From NCBI GenBank assembly GCA_010015745.1, contig ML978198.1, positions 1 through 64,000 on the forward strand: DNA of 64,000 bases, given 5' to 3'. The notes under the pieces were generated by a model, which was not told the origin of the DNA, did not search any database, and saw only the letters and a program-made list of their open reading frames with translations. The translations under genes were made by a program, and so were the position numbers. This document shows positions 43,419 through 56,315 of the stretch, one piece after another. This DNA is from Setomelanomma holmii. Its lineage: Eukaryota; Ascomycota; Dothideomycetes; Pleosporales; Phaeosphaeriaceae. How positions within the stretch are numbered: the stretch's first letter is position 1; each line of letters begins with the position of its first letter.

Positions 43419-46400
43419 CTTTCAAAAAGCACGTGTCTGCAGGCGAATTGTGAGTTTTGCTTTGTCGTGAAGCTGCCAAAAATTCGGCTTGGCAGCACAA
43501 GTAGCGCAGATGCGGGAGCTTGTCATAACCTTAAAGCCGAATGCATCCCTGTCGTCATGCGTCAACACCAGTTCCATTCTTCTCTTCCGCCAATTTCCTT
43601 CACCACGACCTGTCAAGCTGCTGTCAAGCTTCACCAATGGCTCAGGGTCTGCAATGTCACTCGCGTGTCACCCCTGAAAATGCGTCTGTCCTGACGCACC
43701 CTCTCGCGAGAGCCTCCGAGCTTGAGCTACACGCTCAGAATGAAGCAGAGACGAAAGCACTTGGAGCTTGCAGAAGGTGGCCGAGGAAGGAACATGGTAA
43801 ATTGTTGGCCTGCGGACATGCGCCATACTCTCCTACGGCTTCTAGCCTGCTCTCCACTCGGTGTCCTGCCGGTCTCATGCAACAGTGGCGCCACGCACCT
43901 TCCTCGTGCGCAAAGCCCTTCCACCGATGTCTGTCGCACATTTCAAGCATCCAATCTCCTTAACACAAAGTAATACCACTTCTTCTCGCTAACCTGCCAT
44001 CCCTGGACCAACAAATTCGCCGCAGGTGGGTATGCTCGGCAGATAGGCAGCGACTGCCACCTCGAGTGAGCGGATGCCGGTCGTTCGGCCAACCGACGCG
44101 CTTCTGTCCGTACCTGGGCACACCTGCACATCATGTGCTTATGCCCATAAGTGTCCGCACCATCCGCGCATCTGTGGCAAGTTTTTCGCGTCCGACACTA
44201 CCTCCGGCGAACGTGACAGCACCCTAAGTCTTGTAGTAAGAGAGAGGAAGAAAGAGAAGGACCATTGCGCATGTCTGTTGCTCACAATATGGACCAGTAC
44301 GAAGCACTCATGCAGATTTTGCCCCGACCTATCGTGTCCATGTCCTACGCTTCGTTGTCGTAAGTAACTGGCGTACATCTTGGACCGCAGAAGACCATCG
44401 CGCGTGGATATGAGAGGAATAGCTTTCGACGGAGATGGTCGACAGGCACGACTGTCGTATAGGCCTAGCTAGGGTCCAGATCAGAATGGCTTGTCATCTC
44501 GAGGTGTGATACTTGTTACCTTCTCCATGTACCAGGGGAGCAAAAGGCCATCGTTTGCTTGTTCTGGCCGCCGCCTGCTTCGCACAACTTCAATGGGTCT
44601 CACTGTGGGAAGAGGAAGCCTATTCAGAAGCAACTTAGAGGGGGCTCAAGTGACCTAGGAGAGACGCTACAGCATTCGTCACACCGTTGGTATCTGGGGA
44701 AGCCACTCGGCTGCGCTTCGGGCTTCGCATTATGCTCGGCCTTCTTGACGCTCCCGGAACATTCTCGGACCCACCCTATAAGAGCTTCAGGAAAAGTCCA
44801 GAGCACGATTATCTAGTTTGTGAAAGGCTATCCTCCATAAGTACCACGAGAGCCTGGCAACAACTTGTGGTTCATTGTGCTAGCTCTATCGCAACTTGGA
44901 GACAGCTCGCAGCCCGGCAATGTCTGGACCAGCAAGAGGACACATCGAGAGCGCCGATCGCTCAGTCGGGCCACCCTCCCAACTTGACGCGGACATCTTT
45001 CCGGGCAGCATAATCACGTCGCACCAAACGCCAACGTTGCGTGCAGAATCCAGCATACCCCCATGATGTGACCGGATTGCCAGTTTCCTTGAACTGCACC
45101 AGCAATCGACCACATCAAGTTCCACCTGCCGTCCCAACAATTGGCGTTATCTTGTTGTCCTTCCTCAAGCGTCAGCTGCTATCGATGGCCCACACGATGC
45201 GCGACCAGCTGGATTCCCGGCGTCCTTGCGAGCTGTCTCGACTTTCACAGGGATTGACGAAGGCGTCGCGGCATAAGCATGGGTGTCAACCTCATTGGCC
45301 GCCGGGATGCGAACATGCCGTCTCCTGCATTTACTTCACGCATGCCTGTCCAGCCTGACCCTTGACTCATGGCAATTGTCACCGAGCCGACAATGCAGCA
45401 CATGCCACCATGATGCTGCATCGGCACGCCGAAAACCCATCGAACTGGTTCTTGAGCCAGAAAAAGGTTGTCCTCCATGGCAAGAAACATGCTGGGACAC
45501 ACCGAAGAGATACCCTTGACGAGTAATTTAGGCCTCCATGGAAAAGGCCATAGCCGCCTCGCATCGAAGTACATTGCTGACGAGTACACTTACCCCTCTT
45601 TCAAGTCATTGAGGCGGGTTGAGTAGTCTCTCTACCTTACGCCAAGTACTCATCCCCTCACTACCATTTACCCCTCCAAGCACGACTCAAGGAAAACTTA
45701 GTCGTGGAAACACACTCGAGTCCTTGGCATGCCAATCCACCTCGTCCGTCTCTGTCGTCTTGTTGCCGCTGGTCTAGACAGCGCAAGGGGCAGCCATGAA
45801 GCGTCGTCTTTCAAAGGTATCATTCGACAGTATATTCGGCTACATGTTTGGAGACCGACTGGGACCATATCAAGTGCCGAATCTACTTGACACGCACATT
45901 TGCGATCAGCGCCGTGTCGTTTCCACAAACCCATGGCCGCTGCGAAACGGGGTAACCTTCCGCACGGGGAATCCTGCACAAGGATGCTTGGCCAATCATT
46001 AGGGGGAGCTTAACCTAAAGCTTGATGCAATGCGCTAGTGCGCGGCATCACGGAGAGGCTGTCGCGGGGGAGGCTGACGGAAGCTAAATTGACTGCTGAT
46101 GCGAAGTGCGGGGTAACTCCCAGTAGCCTTGACACTTCCATGACATGGAAGTTGTCGTTGAGCCCCAGTAAGGTCGTACTGACGTTCAAGAGCAGGTATA
46201 GTGTGGCGCAGACTGTTGCAACAGCAAGGTGATCGCGTCCTGCGTTTCGGGATGGTCATGGTTGGTCATGCATCCTGACCACAAAGACAACCCCAATTGC
46301 AGGCTGAGGCCGCTTGGCGACTATCAACATTGCGCCGCCATGTGCACCAAACAAGGTAGCCTGCACAGCTGACCTTGGTGACTAGCTTCGCGACCTTACA

Positions 46401-46898
46401 CTGCAAGCGCTACCTAAATTGCGCGGATTGCATTGGTCGCACTGTTTTTACAGCTGCCGCCTCGGGAATCTCGACACGGAAGGTCGATCTTGATATTGCC
46501 TACAGCCCCTTACCTTATCGGACATGGCCTTACTGGGCTGGTCGATGCACCTTGCAGTCTATTGGTAGTCTTGTTTACCGGGACATCCATCGCCACGTTC
46601 CAAGCATGTTTCCGTGCTGGCTGACAGCGCTTTATGGTGTACTGCTAAACAGTCTGGTAGGTGCGATATTCCCTATCTCGTGCAGGAATATACAAGAACG
46701 TCCAGCATACCGCGTGGTGGCTTCGTTGTAGGCTCGGTGTTTTCGCAGTTGACTAGGACATACTTCGTTCAGGACATATTTCGGTCCCGTCCTCTATCAC
46801 TTCAAATCTAGTCTTCATGGTCTGATTCACCGTCTTCCCCACAATCCACTTCTCGTCTAGTTCTTTTTCTTCTTCCGAGTGAAGACCGCTTTGCCACT
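43419..46898. other. 3.5-kb stretch with no supported gene
   Basis: The left end holds the promoter of the preceding gene and the right end that of the sulfate permease, where a pyrimidine-rich tract precedes the ATG (about 46838-46875). Between them many short overlapping frames exist on both strands (for example 43541-43963, 45245-45589, 46375-46731), none with a domain, signal peptide or splice pattern. Composition is not AT-rich, so it does not look like RIP-decayed repeats. Non-coding RNA or long UTRs cannot be excluded. Confidence 0.5.
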
Positions 46899-48982
46899 AT
46901 GGATTACTTCAGAAGTGCACCTGGCCGTGCGAAGGAGGCAATCGTCAACGACGTTACGCTTCAGCGCACTGTGCGATATGGCGGCAAGGCCATCCGCTCA
47001 GCCCCTTCAGTGGCTAGCCAGTACCTCCAGGAGAGGGTTCCTATCATTCACTGGCTTCCGCGATACAACCCGAGATGGCTGTTGAATGACACTCTCGCGG
47101 GTATCACAGTCGGTGTGCTTTTGATTCCTCAATCACTGGCATACGCAAAGATTGCCACAATCCCCGGCGAGTATGGACTCATGTCCAGCTGGCTGCCAAA
47201 CTTTCTCTACTTCATTATGGGATCTTCGAAAGGTACGTCTTGAGACCAAATAATTCGGCTTTATGCTAACGACTACGCTCAGATATGTCCACCGGTCCCA
47301 CTTCACTGATGGGCTTATTGACCGCGGAGATCGTTCGCGATCACGTCAAAGACGGCTACACAGCACAGGCCATCGCCTCAGCTGTGGCAATGTCGGTTGG
47401 CATCTACGCTCTGGTCATTGGGATGCTCAAGCTCGGATTTCTACTCGAGTTCATCTCTATACCTGTGCTGAGCGGCTTCATCAGCGCAGCTGCGATTGTC
47501 ATTATGCTCGGCCAGATTCCCTCGCTCTTCGGCGTGACTGTTGGCTCAGGAACGGCCAAAATCATTCACGACCTTTTCCAGCAGATCCCTGACTTTGATG
47601 GGCCGACTACCGGTGTTGGTCTCGGCGGTATCGTGATGCTGATCCTCATGCAGAAGATGGGGCAGCGCTGGGGTAAGAAGAACAAGGCCATCTGGCTTCT
47701 CGCTCTTGGCCGCAGTGCTGTCGTCCTCATTCTCTTCACGGGCATCTCATACGCGGTCAACAAGAACCGAGTCGATGACCCAGTCTTCGCACTCAGCAAA
47801 GTCAAGTCCAACGGGATCAACAATCCGAAGATGCCAGACTCGAAGTTGATCTCAAAGGTCTTCCCCAGCTCCATCGCTCCATTCATCGCTGCAGCCATCG
47901 AACACTTGGCCATTGCTAAAGCCTTTGGTCGTAAGAACGACTATGTCATCGATCCAGCCCAGGAGCTCGTGTACCTCGGTATCACAAACTTCTTCAACGC
48001 CTTCTTCTCTTCCATGGCCGTTGGTGGAGCCATGTCTCGTACAGCCGTGAACTCCGATAGCGGCGTCAAGTCGCCCGCCTACGGCCTCATCGCAGGTGGC
48101 GTCGTCGTCCTGTCCATTTACAAGCTCAGCCCAGCACTCTTTTGGATCCCCAAAGCCACGTTAGCCGCCATCATCCTCACAGCAGTCTGGCACATTCTCG
48201 TTCCCCTGCGCGTCTTTTACGGCTACTGGAAGACATCGCTCGTCGACTTCATCTCCGCCATGCTCGCCTTTTGGCTCACCCTCTTCGTTTCTTCTGAAGT
48301 CGGGATCGGCACGGCGGTTGGCTTCGGCATCGCATACCACCTCGTCTTCATGGCATTCCATCGCGCCCGACGCGTCACATCCATCGACATCGCAAACAGC
48401 CATCGCGCCAACGGCCCCCAGCCCATCCCGCTCGACACACAAGTCTTCGCCATCCAGCAATCCATGCTGTTCTACAACGCATACCACATCAAGAACCAAA
48501 TGCTTGACACTGTCCAGACGTACAACTCCGGCGATGTCCATACGCTAGAAAAGGCGCGTCTCGAACGCAATTGGAGCGTGGCTGGTGAGAGGCGCGCCGT
48601 GCGTCTGCGTAGTAAAGCCGATGTTGTCGACGAGCCTGTCCAGATCCGCGCCATCGTCCTCGACTTATCTAAGATGCACAACATCGACACCACGGGCCTC
48701 ACATCGCTCAAAGATCTTAAAGCCGATATCGAGAAACTCGGCGGCAAAGGTACGCATTTCCGCCTCGTGGGGCTGAATGAGCGTGTGCGACACCGGTTTG
48801 CGAGGTTCGGCTGGCATGTGTATGATGTTAGCGAGGTCAGTGAGCGGAATAAGAAGAGCACGGCGGTGTATGCGTGCGTAGAGGATGCGGTGTTTAGTAG
48901 GGGCCGCAGCGCGAGTGATGCAAATGATGAGATTGCGCCCGTGGAGGTTGTGGTTGTAGGCAGTGAGAAGGAGAAGGTCTAA
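46899..48982 (+). CDS. SulP-family sulfate permease with STAS domain
   Basis: Exon 1 (46899-47232) and exon 2 (47283-48982), separated by a 50-nt intron, give 677 residues. It is a plasma-membrane proton-coupled sulfate importer of the SulP/SLC26 family (fungal SUL1/CYS-14 type). The family signature appears as GVLLIPQSLAYAKIATIPGEYGL at about residues 72-94, followed by STGPTSLMGLLTAEIV after the intron. About a dozen hydrophobic spans follow, with the conserved segment FFSSMAVGGAMSRTAVN. The C-terminal cytosolic STAS domain occupies about residues 525-650 (QIRAIVLDLSKMHNIDTTGL). It is intact. Sulfur limitation is the usual regulator of such genes; no specific site was established. Confidence 0.95.
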
Positions 48983-50058
48983 GTATGGGCTGTGGCAACA
49001 TGGGATGATGGACTTGGAGTTTGGGTTTCCTTTCGCACTTGGTAGGATTGGGATTGGGTATACCTTCTGGCTAAGGTTGGCTTGGAATAGGAATAGGGAC
49101 ACAATCTTTATAACTTCTTCTTATTACTATACTACTAACATGCGTTCCATTGTATCACCTCAGCTGATATGTACTACCGCCGTATGCGACGGCATCGTGC
49201 ACGATTTCCGCCGGTTTCCAAGTCCCACGTCTCATGCTCTTCAAAAATCTATCGTCACACAAGCTTTCATCACCTAGCGTCAAATTCTATTCTAACCCTT
49301 GTACCAATAACTTAAGTACACAACGAGAGACATGTACTTATTTCCCCGAGTCTCGAGCTCAAGAGTAGTTATGATCGTCTTCTTTGTCTCATCTAGGTAG
49401 CTTACCCTGGGTACGACGATTCAACGAATTCTTGTGTGATGGTGGATCAACTTCAGACTAGTAGGCTTACAAATTTTGCATGAGGTTCTTGCACTTCATC
49501 TGGGTTACTACATTACTCAGCTCTGCATACACCAGGATCTAGACAGCTTTTTCACGCGGTAAATCGAGAGCTATTTACGGGATGTTTCGTGCTATTCTGG
49601 GGACATCAAGGCTTTTTGAGAATTGAAAGGGTCATTCTAGTTGGTAGGCTGTGTCGTGTACGTTTGAGCAAAGGTGTGTGATATGATGGGTGAGTTCCTT
49701 TGCTTTGACTTCGTTTCCAGATATTGATCTGCTCCTAGCAGGCGTTGTGTATGTGTACTAGCACCGTGCTCATGAAGTTCGAGTGAGAGCATGCGATGTA
49801 GATTCCTTGCTGTGCTATTTGATGGATTTCGTGAACAGTCTTGCAAGTTTGTGATGCGGTAGTGTCCTGGTCGCGGCACGACGGGCCGACGAACGAGTCC
49901 TGAGCCTGGCCAGTGATGATCAAAGTATACTCGGAGGACACCGGATCTGCCGTGGAGAGGTGGCCTTGGAAGTGGCGAGGTAAGCACTAGGTTAGTGCTT
50001 CTAGGACAAAAGAGCACGCAGGATTGATGCAGTAATAGTGTCTGCTCTATAGATGCTC
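48983..50058. other. Spacer between sulfate permease and ankyrin-gene cluster
   Basis: Contains the permease 3' flank. The right part (49637-50058, minus) has open frames that may be a further decayed extension of the adjacent ankyrin-type pseudogene, but no ankyrin motif could be read. Confidence 0.4.
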
Positions 50059-50328
50059 TCATAAATACGCTGCATTGACATATTTTCGGAGGCCCAATAG
50101 GTTCGAGATACGAGCAGGCTTGTTTCCTGTGTGCCGGGAGTCAGTAGTCGTTGAGATAATCTTTGTAACATCGTCTGCAGCAAATCGAGAGGGATTTAGA
50201 TCTTCTCCACTAGCAGTTGTTTTGAACTTGGCTACTAGGAATTTCAAGATCCAGGGTGGAGGTGATCGATTTGCACGCGAAAGGTCTCTAAAGCTGTCCA
50301 ACAAGCATCTACTTTTATGCTCCCACAA
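50059..50328 (-). pseudogene. Remnant of a third ankyrin-type paralog (N-terminal region)
   Basis: A minus-strand frame contains LVAKFKTTASGEDLNPSRFAADD, which aligns with LLDNYFTPTDSGEVNVPRFAAAY in the pseudogene at 50987-52450, including the shared SGE-x-x-x-P-x-RFAA pattern, and is preceded by SFRDLSRA where the other has TFAREVI. The rest of the gene is not recognisable; sequence up to about 50580 on the same strand may belong to it but is full of stops. Confidence 0.5.
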
Positions 50329-50986
50329 CCAAGGAGGCGTACTGTTAGAGTCTATGAGTAGACTGCGAGTGCCTGAGTGTATCGGATATCAAGGATCCTG
50401 AGCACTGCTTTTGGAAATTTGTCGCATAACTTGAGTGTAAGATTTTCTAGATGCAACTTTAGTAGATGAAAGCCTGTTCACAGTCAGTTCTCGATTGCAG
50501 TCGAGCATCACCAAGGGAAGTGTGGCACTCTTACTAGGTCGGACACAAAGACCTTTTTTCTCGAGTCGTGCCATCAAGGGCGTTGCATATGTATACGTTC
50601 AGGTGCAGACGGCTTAGCAAACGTCGAGTGCAGTCGTCCAAACGATTTCGCTATGTCTCATTGTTAACATGTGAGAGAGGAGGATTGAGGAAGAAGTTGG
50701 TTGAGTGATAAGTATATCAAAGAGAGCGAATATATATCCTCCTATTACATAATCAGTAATGAAACGCGCTACTCCTGAGTAGGCGTAGATGCTGACACTC
50801 ATTAATTTTGCTTAGCCGGCTCGAATCGCGAGAGAATCTTTGGCAATATCCTCTCCGTACGCGAGATTCCGGCGCGACAACATCCAACGGCACCAGAAGC
50901 TAGGAATGGATTTTCGTGAAGTGCATATTTTTACTTCACGTGAGCGGCGCGGCAGAGCGGCGGTGCACATCAGTCGTGGAAGCTTT

Positions 50987-52450
50987 CTATAGGCGCAGAA
51001 CGTCGTCATTCATTTCGTCTAGAAGCTCGAGCATCGACTCCAGTCCATTCGCTTTGGCAATTGCAATGCATTCTGTCGTACTGATAATGCTCGGATCGCT
51101 ACGATGATCAAGCAATAAAGAGAACAATGCCTTATAGTCGCGCTTGACCGCGTGTGTTAGTAAAGATTTCAAGACGCCTTCCAAAGGAGCGCCGTGACGG
51201 AACAACGCAGAAACGACGTCCGTGTAGCCTTTCGCCACTGCTATTGGCAAGGCATTCTCAAACTCAGCTCCATTGTCAAGGAGAGTCTGGATGATAGTGA
51301 CATGGCCCTTTTGAGCTGCAGACGCCACGGCAGGTGGAGAAACGCTCACGCCACGCCCCAAGAGTATCCTTACAATTTCCTGATGACCATTTAAGCAGGC
51401 TTCAACAAGTGGTCGTCGTACTGTGATTCGGGTTGTGTCTAGCTGATCCTCTACCGAAGCTCCCAACCTCAGGTATACGACGGCCATTTCTGACCAGCCT
51501 TTGCTTGCACAGGTGTGAAGGAATTGGGTCCATTGTTCGGGTCCAAATTGCCGGGTTGTGCAGTGCAGCTTCCGCTTCTCCATGAGGCCCTCAGACACCC
51601 CTTTGCTTGGCGTTTCGAGGCTTGCTAAGTACCTCTCACTCTGTCTGGCGTATTTCGGTCTTCCTTTCCTCAGGAAGATCCATGGATACTTATCCCTGTG
51701 GAAGTCAAACGCAAAACGAGTGGCATCCGCACGGCCGGCTCCAGCAACGCCTATGAAAACATTTAATCGCAACGATTGGCATGCGGAATGAGTTGCATGG
51801 TCGTAGGTCATCATCTTCGCGAGTAGGTCGAAGCTCCCATATTTCTCGACATGTGCCCGCGATGACCCGAAGAGTGAACTAGTCGTTGCCGGCGATCTTT
51901 CGCTTCCGAGCCACTTTCAGACGTACGGCATGGTATTGGTACGCACAGCGGCGACATAGACATATGCTTCGAAGTCGGCGGCTGTGTAGTATCTGTCATC
52001 TTGGAATATACGAGGCAAGCTTGAATCGTATTGCTACACGATGAGAGGACAGAGCTTCGAAACGTATCGTCGCGTGTCTCGTCTATCGATGATCTCTTGG
52101 TAAAGCCGCTCCGCTACTTCACGAATCTTCACTAAAGAACGACTCCGTCCGCGAGCTCTTTCAGTACTCTTCTTTCAAGATAGGCTGCAGCAAATCGTGG
52201 TACGTTGACTTCTCCGCTGTCAGTTGGTGTGAAGTAGTTATCGAGAAGCTGGAACGCGAAACTCGAGTTGATTACTTCTCGAGCAAAAGTCTCTGAAATC
52301 GTCAAATCAGAATACATGATGACGAACGATCGAGAAAGCCGACCTACTGTTGATGAGACGTGGTCTTAGGCCGCGCCGCAGACCTCGTGCTTGTATTGAC
52401 CTATAGAGCATCTCGTGAAAGACCTTTAAGGGTAGATCAGTGATTCGCAT
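50987..52450 (-). pseudogene. Ankyrin-repeat protein gene, broken by frameshift and stops
   Basis: Start MRITDLPLKVFHEMLYRSIQARGLRRGLRPRLIN at 52450, with a likely intron 52293-52347 leading to KTFAREVINSSFAFQLL. The frame ends near 52132 and continues one frame over as VKIREVAERLYQEIIDRRDTR, then meets a TAG after KLCPLIV and a TGA after NTMPYV. The last 275 codons (from 51814) are open and contain at least three ankyrin-type repeats: LVEACLNGHQEIVRILLGRG, AVASAAQKGHVTIIQTLL and ALPIAVAKGYTDVVSALFRHG. The paralog at 54915-56315 has the same plan. Ankyrin repeats mediate protein binding; a specific role is unknown. A shorter protein from 51814 could still be made. Confidence 0.7.
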
Positions 52451-52624
52451 TAGTTGAATTGTCCGGATTGATATCAAATTATGAAGCATCAAGAACAAGC
52501 CCTTGGAATGCTGAGCGGGTGCTGTTGCTTGAAATGTTATGTTCGTTAACTTTGCACCGCCCAGGTTGCGGCACAGCGTTGTGGAGAACGATTGGCTCCA
52601 GCTAGACTCTAGACTCTACCGGTA

Positions 52625-54703
52625 CCGTGCGCTGCCGCGTGCCGACCACCAAAGCTACACTTGCCCACAGTAGAAAATGAAGCTCTCCTGCCACCCATAG
52701 TAGATATTATCACGAAATTTTTCAGTGGAGTAATAAAGTGATGCTTGCGATCAATTTGGCTACCAATATCTAGTAGATATCTGCACGCTGCGGCCTTTTT
52801 TGGTGGTTTTGGTTGGGGGTGGGCTTGCAGGCTCACCACCATCACCACCACCTTTAGCAGATTGCGCCCAACGCGCTTTCTTTGCAATTGTAGAGATTTT
52901 TGGGCGGTTGCAGCCTCTCTCTCCTGTTGTTTCTTGCGCTTTCCTTCAGCCCTTTGTGCAGCTAATCTTTCCTTCTCCCTCTCCCTCTCCACCTTAGCTG
53001 CCTCTCGTGCTACACGCCTTTCTCCTGCCTCTTTCTGCTTAAGCAAGGCAGCCTGAGCTCTGAGGTCCTTTATCTCAGCTTTTTAAAGTTTCTCCTCAAG
53101 TTCCTCTTGTGCTCTTACTCTCTCACGGAACTGAGCCTCTCTGAACTTTCTGGGAGACCAGAATTGAGCTCCTCCGTGGTACTCTTGACGCTGCTGAAGA
53201 TCAAGAGTCTTACCCTTCTTCTAGTGCTTCTTCTTAGTGTTGAGAGCATGCAGGAGACCTTTGTTTTTGTGGACAAGAAGGTTGTTTTTTGTCTAGAGAT
53301 AGTGGAGGGAAAGAGTGATCTTCTTTGCCTCCTTTTCTATCCTATCTTTTACTGCCTTCTCTACAAGGTCTCTCATCTTTCTCTAGTCCTCTTTAGTGAG
53401 TATAGGCGAGCTTCCTGCCTCTCTATCTTGTTCTGGTGTCCTTGGGCGGAATCTTTGGAGTATTACGTCTCTCTCCATTGGCCATATACTAGTAGCTTCA
53501 ATAGACCTTAAGATAAGCCTCTAGTTAAAGGTAGAGGTCTAGGCCTTCTAGAAAAAGGGGAAGAAGTCGCCCTTATTAATTAGGATAAGCCCTTGGGTGA
53601 ATTGAAGATGGGTGGTGAGCTCTTAGGTGTACGCTTTTGAGAGTGGCGCAAACAACACCACATCAAGTGGCTGAAGGCTGTGAGTTGAACAGGAAGGAAA
53701 GATAGCAAGGAGGATCTTGTCTCTGTAGCAATACTTTAAGAAATCCTTAGTAATGTAACTTCTATGGCTATCTAAGATAAGGAGGCGGTAACTTAAGCGC
53801 GCTTTCTTCTTTGTATGACGGTCAAATACCTGCTCAAGCCAGGCTAAACCTACGTTGTTGTTCGTCCATCTAGAGGGAGATGAAGTGACAAAGACGTCAT
53901 GCTTGCTGACCTTAATATCCTCTACCCAGGATGACCCTATATTACCGTTCTAGGCCTGGTAGATAAGACCAGGAGGAAGACTTGTTCTATCAGCACAAGC
54001 ACATGCCAGGACAGTTACCTATTCACAAGAGCCGTCTTAAAGTGAGTCTCTGACCTTTTTTGTCTCCTATAGGCTCTTAGAGAAGACCCTCTTTGTCCTT
54101 AAAGTGACCCTAATCATAAAGCCCTTCTCGTCTATATTGTATGTGTGGCGAGGCTCCACATTATACTGCTGCATCTTCTTATAGAGGAGATCAAAGTAGA
54201 GATTGTAGTTGTACTCTGAGTCAGCTCGGTGACGTACAGCGTCCATACCAGCCGCCCATTTGGAGGTGAGATAGTCCTTGTGTCTCTTCAAAAAGCGCCC
54301 CACCCACGTCTCTCCTACAGGCTGTTTAGCTATCTCAGACGCAAAGCGTTGCGTCATGGCTCTGGTAGGTGGAAGCCCTCAACCTGTAAAGGTTTTTGAT
54401 ATAATCTATAAGCTCTGCCTCTTGTTGTAGGCTGAGTTTTCTTTGGTTAATATTTCTAGCTGCTGTACTGTCCTGAATGCCCTTGCATCTTTAGGCTAGA
54501 GTAGTTTGGTTGACTTTAAAGATATCCGCACATTTCTTGAACAAAAGTTGTTCTCTAGGGTTGTGCAATTTTATTGCTTTAACCGCCTTATTAATAGGTT
54601 CTATATTAGTAGAGATACTGCGTCTTGAAGTTAGTGGTGAGTTGGTGTAATGATGTGCGGGGTGGTCGGCATGCGGAGGTGGTCGGCACGCGGTAGCGCA
54701 CGA
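52625..54703 (-). mobile_element. Fot1/pogo-like DNA transposon, decayed
   Basis: About 2.08 kb with 25-bp inverted termini (52626-52650 and 54678-54702, CGTGCGCT-CCGCGTGCCGACCACC with one difference) and flanking TA at 52623-52624 and 54704-54705. The minus strand encodes a broken transposase: helix-turn-helix NPREQLLFKKCADIFKVNQ near 54530, CENP-B-like ETWVGRFLKRHKDYLTSKW near 54270, YNIDEKGFMIRVTL near 54120, LLILDSHRSY near 53770 and SLQPLDVVLFAPLSKAY near 53660. A long Lys/Glu/Arg coiled coil follows near 52900-53050. Numerous stops show it is dead. It lies between two divergent ankyrin pseudogenes. Confidence 0.88.
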
Positions 54704-54914
54704 TATTTTTGGCGCCTCCGCTAGGCTCGTTCGGCACGGACGCACCCGCCTCCAAATGAAGGTAACCGCACCACGCTTTTCCTTGGATCTCCGACGCGCA
54801 AAGTGCATTAGCTGCGCCGGAAATCCTACACAAGCATCCTCTACAGTCGTCACGTATTATCATTTCTGACGCTGCGCAGCTAGATCTCTTCTCAGACAGC
54901 ACGGACTAGCAACA

Positions 54915-56315
54915 ATGAGCCTCTCATCACGGCACAACGTGGTCGGACTGGAGGATCCTCCGATGGAGTGGTTTGAGCTTGTCCTTCGTGAAATGATCCT
55001 GGCTCGAGGTGTTGCGCGTGGCCTTAGACTTAGGCTGGTCAGTCGCATGTATTCATACAGTCTCTCCAAGTTTTCCACTTACAAATTTATGGTCCTTCTC
55101 CGTCCAGGTGGTTCGAGTCCTCTTCTTAATTAATATGCTGGGCACAAGACTCTCCTTAGAACTGAAATTTCAGCCTTTTGTGGCGTCCTCTCTCGGGCAT
55201 CGCGTGCTCAATGAGTCTGACAATGGCAACGCAATGCTGATAAGCATCCGCCGTGTGGCGCACCGACTGCAGTCTGTGGAAATCTCATATCCGCGATCCA
55301 TCTCATCGCTGTGTAAATTGGCTGCCTCAAACGTACGACGTATCTTCTCGTCGAACCCATCATTCGTCGGATCTATGAGGCAAGAAGACTTCAATGTGCA
55401 CTGTCAGGCTGCGGCCGTCTACCTCAATAGTCTCTACGAGATCGATAAATGGGAGACACCACGAGTCGAATCCGCCATTTTTGGATCATCTTTCGAGCTG
55501 GCCTTCAGATTTGGTTCAATGGACATGATTGACCGATACTTGAACGATACTTATTGGGAAAATCGATCACCGGGCTTGTCTCGTGTGGCGCGCCATATTC
55601 GCGGGCTGGCAATTTTTCAACATGTCTTTCGCTATCGGATCGCAGACCTGTCGTGGTGCTTTATTCGGGATGGGAGATACACAAGCGAAAGAGTTCAATT
55701 GGGATATGCGTTGAAGACACCAGATCCCGCAAGATGGGAATTCATCATGGACTTGCATCGTCAGTATGAGCTTCCCACTCCTCCGTCAAGACGAACGAAC
55801 CATCTGTGCATATGCGCCTACAAGGGCTGGGGAACAATGGCTCAACATCTCCTTGTGTATGGCACCGATCCGAACGCGTCTGCTCGAGCGGATCAAGATC
55901 TTCCCATATTTTCTGCGGCTTTCAGCAAGGTCATACGGCTATCGTTCAATTGTTACTCGGGTATGGTGCCAGAACTTTAGCCGCCATAACTATTGCCGCC
56001 GCATGGAGTGGGCATACAGCCGTGGTCCAATCATTGATTCGACGTGGTGCAGATCAGAAAGGTGCTCTTGTAGCTGCCGCTCGTAAAGGCGATGGGGATA
56101 TTGTCAGGGTACTACTTGAAATTGATGCCGACCCTGACGAAGCGGGTACGGAACTATCGGCAATTGGGTACGCCGCACTCATGGAGCATGCGGCCATGCT
56201 TCATTGCTTACGTTAACATGGAGCGAAGCCGGTGGATGAGTTTGCAAGGAAGAAGTATCTCGAGAAAGCAAGGACCGCCGGGGTGGAGTCTGTGTTCACT
56301 TTGCTGGACTTTTAA
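54915..56315 (+). pseudogene. Ankyrin-repeat protein gene, divergent paralog, frameshifted
   Basis: Exon 1 (54915-55037) encodes MSLSSRHNVVGLEDPPMEWFELVLREMILARGVARGL in pieces that match the start of the 50987-52450 copy; a 70-nt intron (GTCAGT donor) leads to VVRVLFLINMLGTRLSLE from 55108. The frame runs well to about 55925, where a one-base shift moves it to QQGHTAIVQLLLGYGARTL; repeats continue as WSGHTAVVQSLIRRGADQ and RKGDGDIVRVLLEIDADPDEAG. A TAA at 56214 precedes the conserved end HGAKPVDEFARKKYLEKARTAGVESV. So one frameshift and one stop separate it from an intact gene of about 420 residues. A sequencing error could explain the shift but not easily both. Confidence 0.7.
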
